From Lumbricus terrestris (lineage: Eukaryota > Annelida > Clitellata > Crassiclitellata > Lumbricidae): 64,000 nt of DNA. Position 1 is the first letter of the stretch. Every line of letters begins with the position of its first letter. The notes below the pieces were generated by a model that searched no databases, was not told the DNA's origin, and saw only the letters and a program-made list of their open reading frames with translations. The position numbers were made by a program, and so were the translations under genes. Location: the NCBI GenBank assembly GCA_949752735.1, contig OX457043.1, positions 50,001 to 114,000 on the forward strand, read 5' to 3'. This document shows, piece by piece, positions 56,640-64,000 of this stretch.

Positions 56640-56880
56640 CATTCATTCATTCATCCATTCACAACATTTATATCGTGCCCCTTCAAGAAACTACTCAGAG
56701 GCGCTCCCAGCCCAACCACGAACAAAGAAAAAAGACTTGAGAGACTTGCAGAACCCAGCCGGATGAACCACAAGTAGTGAGCGAAGCGTAACCGGGAGGT
56801 CGTTCCAGACAGTAGACCCCACGACCGAGAAAGCATGGCGCTGCTTAATAGCCAAGCGAGCCTGCGGGACCAGCTATTTA
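56640..56880 (-). mobile_element. CR1/L2-like LINE 3' fragment
   Basis: The minus strand reads FSVVGSTVWNDLPVTLRFAH, the C-terminal A.S...P.LWN.LP block, then a 3' UTR and a GAATGAATG tail (to about 56640). It lies in the intron, 65 bases before exon 2. Confidence 0.72.
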
Positions 56881-56945
56881 CTTCTTATTTAAGTTGAGAT
56901 AAGCAAAGTGCTCTGTTGGAATCTTTTGATTATTTTCTGTCTCAG

Positions 56946-57067
56946 GTTTTTTTGTATACAAACTTGTACGAAACCTACGAGAGAAGGCGCTCGCACGAGA
57001 AGAGAAAAAGAAGCTGAAGCAGCAGAAGAAGGAGAAAGAAATGTCAAAGAAACAGAAGAAGAAATGA
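56946..57067 (+). CDS. Exon 2 of the 71-aa membrane protein gene
   Basis: Acceptor TCTGTCTCAG|GTTTTT. Two bases complete the Gly codon begun in exon 1, giving GFFVYKLVRNLREKALAREE and then a Lys/Glu/Gln-rich tail to TGA 57065-57067. The tail is a single charged helix (KKKLKQQKKEKEMSKKQKKK), probably cytosolic and perhaps carrying a C-terminal KK-type ER retention signal. Frame and length agree exactly with exon 1 (94 + 122 bases). The 3' UTR would run into the hAT copy at 57439. Confidence 0.72.
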
Positions 57068-57430
57068 ATTGGTGAAGATAAACTTTGGGATGATGAAGAA
57101 ACTTTGCAACATAGCAGCCTCATGACCTTGACGTACTCTTTAGCTGACCATGTAGCTGTAACCCAGTTGATGGGGATGTAACGCAACTCATGGGTTGGGG
57201 ATTACATGCCCAGTCCTCCTTCAAAAAACGACATACTGTAGATTGTGTCTATTCAGATGATGTTATTGAAGCTTTTGCTTTGCCATAGGATTTTTCTGCC
57301 ATGAAATGGTGTTGTTGACAGTGAAGTCAATCGTGGCAACAGGGATGGAGATATTATTGTCATCTGTGTTTTACTATTGCAATTGTCAATTTAAGATATT
57401 GCTGTTGCATAACCAGAGTGCTTTTTGTGT
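57068..57430 (+). other. Probable 3' UTR of the host gene
   Basis: No frame of note. No AATAAA before the hAT insertion, so the poly(A) site may lie inside or beyond that element. Confidence 0.4.
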
Positions 57431-57438
57431 CTTCTAAC

Positions 57439-58396
57439 TAGGGCCGTTGATTTAATCGCGTTAACGCGTGCGATTAACGCGTTAAAAAATTTTGCGATTA
57501 AAAATTTTAACGCATTAATCGCATGCGTTAATTTGATCTTGCTAAAATTGAATCAGAGGCAGTAAAACTCGTTTTAAACGGAAGGCTCAAACTTGAAACT
57601 AGTCATTCTTTGGCAAATATTCCAAAAAAGAATTTGAGTATTATTGTAGCAATTCGTCGCTCAATTATCGCTTGCATGCGAACCAAAACATGCATTTAAC
57701 ATGAACCGTCGACATCGGCCGCATCGCATCGTCCACTAAGGTTGTTTTCTCACCCCGTCAGACTACGTTGGATGAACTCCAGGAGATGACCAATGGATTT
57801 CAGGTTTCAATTGATAAATGTTTACAGAAGGACAACTGAGACGAGGTTTGGCAAGAACCGCTACCTCTTGTGAAAAATATTGTGACTAGATAATGAGGTT
57901 CAATAGTTAGACCTAGGCCTACTATTGTTAATTAATAAGAGTATCCCTTGACCTTACCAATGTAAATAAACTGGTCTGCCAATAGGTTACAGTTGGCTGA
58001 ATAAATAATTAATTTTGAGAGTCAGAAAACGGTTGTCTAGTTTTCACATGTAGGCCTATATCGTTTTAATTAAATGTAGCTTAAATGAAAAAATTAACGG
58101 ATTTTGAGCAGTTGACTAATCTGAACAGTGTTTCAATTCTGTCTGTCATACAAAACTGTTCAATAAGTTAACTGCAGAAATTCAATAGGCCTAAGCCAAA
58201 GGTTATTGAATATGTTTGCAATATAAAGAATGCATTCAGTCGTTGAAATTTTATGCTTCAAGGGTCCTTATAAAATAGTAAGATTAACATATTTGAAGGA
58301 AATGTAGGCTATTGCGATTAATTTGCAGTTAATTGCGATTAACAAAATTAATCGCGCGATTAATTTTGATTAAAATGTTTAATCGAACAACAGCCC

Positions 58397-58456
<60 letters not shown>

Positions 58457-58587
58457 AGTAAACAGAGCTATGTCAGGCAATGTGAAAAACGTCGATTAAT
58501 ATTGCGTTAATATTGCGTTAATTTGCGATTAAAAATTTTAATCGTGCGATTAACGCGATTAAAATTTTTAATCGAACGACAGCTCTA
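57439..58587. mobile_element. Non-autonomous hAT element, copy 2, TSD CTTCTAAC
   Basis: Same element as 12994-14140, in the same orientation and almost base for base, two bases longer in the TA run. A perfect 8-bp duplication CTTCTAAC flanks it (57431-57438 and 58588-58595). It also has the internal right end CAACAGCCCTA before the TA run. Confidence 0.93.
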
Positions 58588-58595
58588 CTTCTAAC

Positions 58596-60035
58596 ACTAG
58601 GGTCATTTCCGTTTTTAAATGCTGTTAGGGAACTAATATGTATATTCGTCATGTTGGAAGATTTGTCATTCTCGATTGCAAAATAGTCTTGTGCTGTGAA
58701 CAGTTTTTGCAGAAAGAATCTGTCTGTACATGAATGTCATTGGCATAGGACCACACAAGTCCTCAGACTTTTCTCAAGTGTCTCATTTTGTTTCCTATTC
58801 CTATTTGCCTATCTTGGCTGAATCGTTCTGAAGATTTTCATCATGCACTTCAGTGCAGTTAGGTTCCCAGGTAAATTAATTAACAAGATGAAGTTGTACT
58901 TAAACTTTGCCTTCTGATTTGGATTCAAAACTTAAAAGAAGTGGAGTACATCTGACTGGCCATTGGCGAGGTTGAACCTCAACTGAACGTGAAATGGAAA
59001 AATTATGATAAGTCATTTTCTGCAGTTGATTTATTTAATTGAAAGCTGGTTATTCCAAAAGATGGACAGTGTTTGGGAGCCATAAATTGCATATCAGATG
59101 TTGAGGTTGGAAGATGTGCATTTTGCTTGTCTGTGTGTGTGTGTGTGTCTGTCTGTGTTTGCTGTTCTAGTTTCATATGTTCTGTAATGATTACATGAAT
59201 CAATCAATCGATCTATAAGAATTTATGTACCATTCCTTCACCCATGAGGTTCTCACTCAGAAGCGCTCCTAGCCAGGTCATGCAGAAAAAATAGTCTTCA
59301 ACAGTTGGAGAAACTGAGAACAGTTTTGGAAGTGTTGCAGCATAGTCAAGGGAAGCCTGTTCCAGGTTGTTGGACCAACCGCTGCATTGCGGCAGAGTGG
59401 GAGAAAGGAACTATTAAGCCACCATAGACAGCGGACCACAGTGTGCAGCTTTAACATAAATTTTTATGAACCTAGCAACTGCACACGTGGGAGTCTTTTG
59501 TGGGGAAGTAATTTCAGTACATTGGTTGTCTTGAGGCAATAGTCAATGTCTGGTTCTTGGAAGTAAAGAGTTGAACCAAATTACCCGACTTGCTGTGTCT
59601 ATACTGTTATATTTAGAATTGCAGACAGAATTACATTCCACTGATTTATCACTTGATGGCTGTAGATATATGTAATATAAATATATAATTATGTAGATAT
59701 ATGCAATACAAATATATATATAAAATATATATGTAGATATATGTAATATAAATATTATATATTATACATATGCATATGGACATGTGTGTGTAAAACTGTG
59801 TGTTCCATTGATGAATTGATCGATTTTCAAGATGAAACGCATCTGTAGAAGGCTCTGAACATTCATTGCCATGTTTTTGACCTGTTTTTGCAGTCCTAAG
59901 TTTTCTGCTCTATTACTTCCAAGCTGGAGAACATGAAAACTTATTGTATCTGTCTTCTGTCCATCATTTACGTAGCTTGTTGTCTCCAGTTTCATATTTT
60001 TCAATGTGCAGAACCTTTTTCTACACATCTGGAAA
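58596..60035. other. Spacer with a LINE 3' remnant and AT-rich repeats
   Basis: No gene seen. At 59200-59420 AGAAGCGCTCCTAGCC and GTTCCAGGTTGTTGGACC resemble the minus-strand LINE family. 59640-59775 is a TATGTAATATAAATAT-type AT repeat. Confidence 0.5.
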
Positions 60036-60039
60036 AAAT

Positions 60040-60345
60040 AGACGACTATTCCCAAAAGGCAGAATTGACCAGATTATTCCAACAGCTCTGCTTTTATGTT
60101 TGACCACCTACATTGGCTCTCGGTTTTGCCCAATTTACCGGTCGTAAAACTGGCCAAGCTCCCACGTATCTATGTGACCTCATCCGTTTGCAGACCTGGG
60201 CCACGTCGTCTCTTCGCCGCTCCACTGACGCCACTCTGACTGGCAGGATCTCCTGTCTCCGAGCTAGGACTGCCTTGGGTAAAAGACGAGCCTTTCCTTC
60301 ATTTGGCCCTTCCTCCTTCGACGCGTTCCTTCTAATTATAATTTT
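60040..60345 (+). mobile_element. LINE RT C-terminal remnant, plus strand
   Basis: Frames give TYLCDLIRLQ and SSLRRSTDA, then ARTALGKRRAFPSFGPSSFD, decayed P.YL.DLL, R.LRS and G.RAFS...P.LWN blocks of CR1/L2 LINEs. An LHWLPV-like CTACATTGGCTC lies just upstream. Confidence 0.65.
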
Positions 60346-60868
60346 ATAGTGGATGGGTCCAAGTGCCTCCTCTTACTGTCTATAGACCACTTTTTTTCTC
60401 GTGGTCTCTCGCACTGGGAGCTCTCTGTGAATCATTCTGATTAGTGTGCACTGCATGCATGGGGTACTATATGAATTTAGAAATACGATGCAATACAATT
60501 ATTAGTGACTTGTTGGCACTGGTTTCTCTGTGGCATGCAACAGGTAACGGCAGTGTGTGTGGTCTGCTTAATATGTTGACCCTGATTCTTGTTGGTCATG
60601 TCTTTCAAATCCACTTTGCCAACCGAATCTGCTGGTCATCCCACTGCGTCTTATTTCAATTGTAAAGGATGCGAACAGAAGAAGGCAGAAGAGCATTTGA
60701 AAGTCATCTCAGCCACAGTGAATTCTGTATAATATAATATAGAGAGAATTAGAGATATCCATTTTAATTTCTAATCTGGGTTCGGTTGATTAGTTACAAC
60801 AGTGTCATACTTTGCAATCCTAGCTACTGAGATATAAAAGTTATATTCTGCTGTTATCAACTTTTTAT
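60346..60868. other. No gene recognised
   Basis: Unique-looking sequence; a 73-codon frame at 60444 has no recognisable feature. Confidence 0.5.
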
Positions 60869-60876
60869 GCGTAATG

Positions 60877-61334
60877 CAGTGGTTCCCAACCTTTATTTTA
60901 CTTTAGGGTCACTTTTCTAAGTTGGACGACTTCAGGGGCCACTATACGAGTACATATTCACAATTTGGAGAAAATAAACGTAATAGCGTACAGCTAATCT
61001 GATACATTTATTGGTTTATTTTATGCTTTTTTTACTATAAATTTACTAAAACTGCATAAAATTATTAAAATTTAATCAAAATAGAACATTTGGTGTTATT
61101 TATAAATGTCTGCGTTGCCCGATGTGCAGTTCTGCACGGGAGGGACTTAGTACTAAGTAAGTATAAATGTCCAAATAAAATAATTTGTGATAGAAAATAA
61201 TTATGTATTTTAAAATGCCCAAATTATGAACTTTGCTTATATTATTGATGATCATTCTTTGAGAAGTTGGGGGGGGGCATTTTTTAGACATGGCGGGTAC
61301 TTTTGGCCCGCGGGCCATGGGTTGTGAACCACTG
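60877..61334. mobile_element. hAT MITE with CAGTGGTTCCC ends, TSD GCGTAATG
   Basis: CAGTGGTTCCCAACC and GTTGTGAACCACTG ends with a perfect 8-bp duplication GCGTAATG (60869-60876, 61335-61342). Related by ends to 51301-51611, but 458 bp and different inside. Confidence 0.93.
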
Positions 61335-61379
61335 GCGTAATGGAAGATGAGAGGGTAGCGTTCTATAATGACTCGGTAA

Positions 61380-61757
61380 TAGTTCTACAATGACTCGGTA
61401 GATAACGTAGCAGCGTTGTTATCTTTAATAAATCCAACTTCTAGTTTGCCGAGAATCCTTTTAATCGATCCAGCTTCTCTTTAGGCAAGAATTTGTTCAA
61501 TAAATCCCGCTTCTATTTCGTCAGCAAATATTTTTCATCCATTTTGCATTGAAAATTAGTGTTCATCAATCCAGCTTCAATTTCAGCAGAATGACTGCAC
61601 TAACCCTAAAACTAACCCTAACCGACCCTCACGACGCCTAACCTGAGCCCTAACCGACCCTCACGCGCAAAATCCCGGTTCTATTTCGTGAGGAAATATT
61701 TTTCATCGAATTTATAAAAAAAACGGTACTTGCTACCGAGTCATTGTAGAACGATAC
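61380..61757. repeat. Fold-back repeat with GTTCTACAATGACTCGGTA arms
   Basis: GTTCTACAATGACTCGGTAG (about 61381-61400) faces CTACCGAGTCATTGTAGAAC (about 61734-61753). The inside is made of ATCCAGCTTCTATTTCG-like short repeats and CTAACCCTAACCGACC sequence. Target duplication unclear. Confidence 0.6.
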
Positions 61758-61894
61758 CGATGAGAGATGGTTGTCATAATTATGATGAAGTGATTCCTCC
61801 TAAATGTTTAGGCCGTTAGATGCACAAGCAGAGTGTTGTGCGCTGGCTATTGCTGCACTGAGTTTCAATGGTTTAATGTTTCAAGTGCCCATTG

Positions 61895-62271
61895 CATGGG
61901 CGGAGACTTAGAAGGGGTCCCCCAATGTTTGGGTGGGGGACAGTCCATGCTCATATTCAAAAAATATTCGTAAGTAACATCGTAAATCGTAAAAATGGAA
62001 AAAATTACTGAAAAAAGTCATCAGCTTATTGACAAGGAAGAATGGTATGTTTCATTAGATTTCGAGCAAATGACTAAAAAAAGTCATCAGAAATTTTGAT
62101 ATGGAAAATTTGTTATTTTTCAGGAGATTTCGAGATAAGAAATTTTGGCCGATGAAAATGGAAAAGGTCGTCGGCGACTACGCCATCCGCCCAAAATGTG
62201 GCGCCTCGGCGATCGTCCTTCGGCCGCTAGTTCGTCTCCCCCCAACCTCTAGACCCAAGTCTCCGCCTATG
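61895..62271. mobile_element. hAT-like MITE, TSD GYCCATTG
   Basis: Ends CATGGGCGGAGACTT and AAGTCTCCGCCTATG. The flanks GCCCATTG and GTCCATTG form an 8-bp duplication with one mismatch. 377 bp. Confidence 0.85.
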
Positions 62272-62279
62272 GTCCATTG

Positions 62280-62819
62280 TTAGCATCAGCAGGACGTTCA
62301 CTTGACTTCAGTGTTTGAAGTTGATAAAATTAGAATTCAGACGAAAGGGAATTGTCTAAGGCGAAGAAACAACTGGCGTCGAATGTTAAGAATCTATTCA
62401 AGATAAATCTGCTGTTATATTTTGAGTAAAAACTGTTTCTCTGCTGATGAGGCATTCATTATTTTCCACCTCGGGTTTTTGATTGGATGTTTGTGAGCAA
62501 ATGCAGATCTGTTTTTTGACTGAAGGTGGGAGATGAAGTCATCTGCCCTGCCCTGCTGCTAACTCTGAAGTTTACAACACTTAAAGACTTACTGATCGAA
62601 ACGTTTTGTTGAGTGTTAGGAGTTTTGTAATAATTAAGTTACATCACCAAAGATATAAATTTTCTTGAAAATTCATATCACATTGTAATATGTAATAATT
62701 GTAAGCTTGTTTGGTTCATTAGTTGCAAGAAATGTCCCATTTGTGCCAGCCCTTTGAGATATTGCAGTCATAATCTGCTACCCTAGCTATAAGCAACGGT
62801 TTTTAAGTTAGTCTTTATT
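62280..62819. other. No gene recognised
   Basis: AT-rich sequence with no convincing frame, repeat or splice signal pair. Confidence 0.5.
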
Positions 62820-62912
62820 GATGATTCCGTTCCGTTCCTAGCCATCCTCGGTACGAGGTTCGGCCGCACCATGCACGATGTTCCTCCAATGATTCCTGTC
62901 CTCCGTCATTTA
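62820..62912 (-). mobile_element. RTE-like LINE C-terminal scrap
   Basis: The minus strand reads TEDRNHWRNIVHGAAEPRTE followed by DG and a stop, the typical DR..WR..V....P...DG end of RTE-type reverse transcriptases. Confidence 0.65.
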
Positions 62913-63115
62913 TTGATGATTACAGTTCCCATAAATAGCAGCATGTAGTGAATCTATCCCATTCGATCAGAAGTCAGAACTATTTCCAGCAACAGCAATG
63001 TACTGTGGAACCAACAATATCTTTTGCAAAATGAAATTTTCAAGCTAATCATGCCGTTGGTTATTCGAACTGTGTGTAGCCTACGGTTCTTGTCGGGATC
63101 TTTGAGAAGCATCAT

Positions 63116-63384
63116 CAGTGGCGGCGCCAGGATTTCAGTTTTGGGGGGGGCTGAATTCTCGGGGGAAAAATTTCCGTTTTCAGTCGCCAAAATTTCTGAC
63201 GACCTCTTTTTTCTAGTCATTTTGTCGAAATCTTTAAAAAATTAATGTTCCTTATCATATCCGCCGAACTGTCTGGCAAACCTCGTTATTGGGAGGGGGG
63301 TTAAAGGGGTTAATCGTGCAACTATTTTATTTTTACATGGGAAAAAATGGATCGACATTTTTAGGGGGCTTAGCGCCGCTACTG
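63116..63384. mobile_element. hAT MITE with CAGTGGCGGCGCC ends, TSD AGCATCAT
   Basis: CAGTGGCGGCGCCA and TAGCGCCGCTACTG ends with a perfect 8-bp duplication AGCATCAT (63108-63115, 63385-63392). 269 bp. Confidence 0.92.
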
Positions 63385-63392
63385 AGCATCAT

Positions 63393-64000
63393 AATGTTAA
63401 CTCGTGTGTTTGTGTCGTGTTGCTTTGAATGTCGGACGACTGTAGTAGGAAAGTAGTGAAATCTTCGAACGGTTAATTCTTAATGGTAGGCCTATACGTG
63501 TTGGTATAGACCGACGACCGTCAGAGGCAGACTTAGCAATTAATCTGTCGCCCGTCAAAAACTGATACTTATGTTTCAAAGTTCTTTTGTCATCTCGCTG
63601 GCAGTTTTTTATTAAATTAATCGGTCACACTGGAATTCCGTCTTCGAGACAATTAGCATAGCCTAATCAATCTGCTTGCTTATCTATTAGGCCTACCATG
63701 AACAATTGAACATGCATTTGAGAGTCGTTGGATCGTTACACTGCAAATTATACAGGCTGCTGCTTGTTCTAGCACTCCACGGAATGGATCGAGTCAAGGA
63801 TGCATTTTAGTTGAGCTGTGAAGGCCAAACGAGAACTTTTTGCCACGCCTAGAATGGGAGAGGCGACGTGTAGGGGGCAAAATAATTACCCTGATTAGTT
63901 CGACAGTAGCCTAGTCTAGCTATGTGCACCTCTCCTTGGATCGACGAAATGCCACCGAAGATAAATCAAAACATGAACCAGATTTTCTTCAGCGCTTTAA
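63393..64000. other. No gene recognised
   Basis: Unique-looking sequence to the window end; no coding frame or repeat could be supported. Confidence 0.5.

Larger units (their letters stand above)
49652..56945 (+). other. 7.3-kb intron loaded with transposons
   Basis: Begins GTAGGT and ends TTTTCTGTCTCAG. It holds two MITEs, a tandem duplicated block, a mariner-like fold-back and LINE 3' fragments. Unassigned stretches (49652-51292, 52439-53263, 54781-55630) show no genes. The region 49975-50105 has decayed CCTAACC-type sequence that recurs near 61605-61670. Confidence 0.65.

Overview
The window reads as metazoan nuclear DNA, most likely from a marine invertebrate. It has the TTAGGG-type telomere repeat, a spliced host gene with a 7.3 kb intron, many TIR transposons with clean target duplications, CR1/L2-like and RTE-like LINE debris, and Penelope-like elements (PLEs). 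I cannot name the species.

Positions 1-42.5 kb are a subtelomere. The + strand carries CCCTAA tracts, so the chromosome end lies to the left and the interior to the right. The tracts separate cassettes that all face the same way, 5' end toward the telomere and 3' end abutting CCCTAA. Cassettes are: (i) PLE-A, a reverse transcriptase with a C-terminal GIY-YIG endonuclease, three copies (1-2207, 11007-14407, 37173-41895); (ii) PLE-B, full length at 29956-35750, with an ORF1 (Asn-rich region, helical domain, SGNH esterase-like domain) and an RT lacking GIY-YIG; (iii) a stand-alone SGNH-like cassette (28480-29260); (iv) an ORF1 fragment with telomere repeats on both sides (36029-37126); (v) non-coding cassettes of about 363, 423, 428 and 631 bp, often in tandem. 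Nearly all end in TGAGCCAGYGC, a short (often T-rich) spacer, then CCCTAA repeats; in five non-PLE families the motif is followed by a small hairpin whose stem sequence differs while pairing is kept. This resembles the Terminon/Athena telomeric PLE chains described in bdelloid rotifers, here with endonuclease-bearing and endonuclease-less relatives side by side.

A recent tandem segmental duplication (about 11-12 kb) copied 1-9.3 kb to 11.0-21.9 kb, including a shared nonsense mutation. Later insertions broke several copies: a hAT element (12994-14140, GTAAAAAC duplication), a piggyBac-type element (32620-34229, TTAA duplication) and a TG..CA element (38110-40486, ATAT duplication).

From 42.5 to 43.05 kb lies decayed telomere-like DNA in the opposite orientation, holding a reversed scrap of a PLE tail. 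Positions 43-64 kb are ordinary chromosome: one two-exon host gene for a 71-aa single-pass membrane protein (49558-49651 joined to 56946-57067), a 5'-truncated LINE (46979-48716, minus), a second copy of the 1.15 kb hAT element (57439-58587), at least five MITEs with target duplications, a PIF/Harbinger-like MITE pair, a mariner-like fold-back, and LINE 3' fragments.

The working picture is a PLE-driven system extending or capping chromosome ends: RNAs carrying the shared tail and C-rich repeats could be primed by the TTAGGG overhang, so that autonomous elements, SGNH-coding cassettes and non-coding passengers stack up in one orientation. The mechanism is inference; the arrangement is visible in the sequence.
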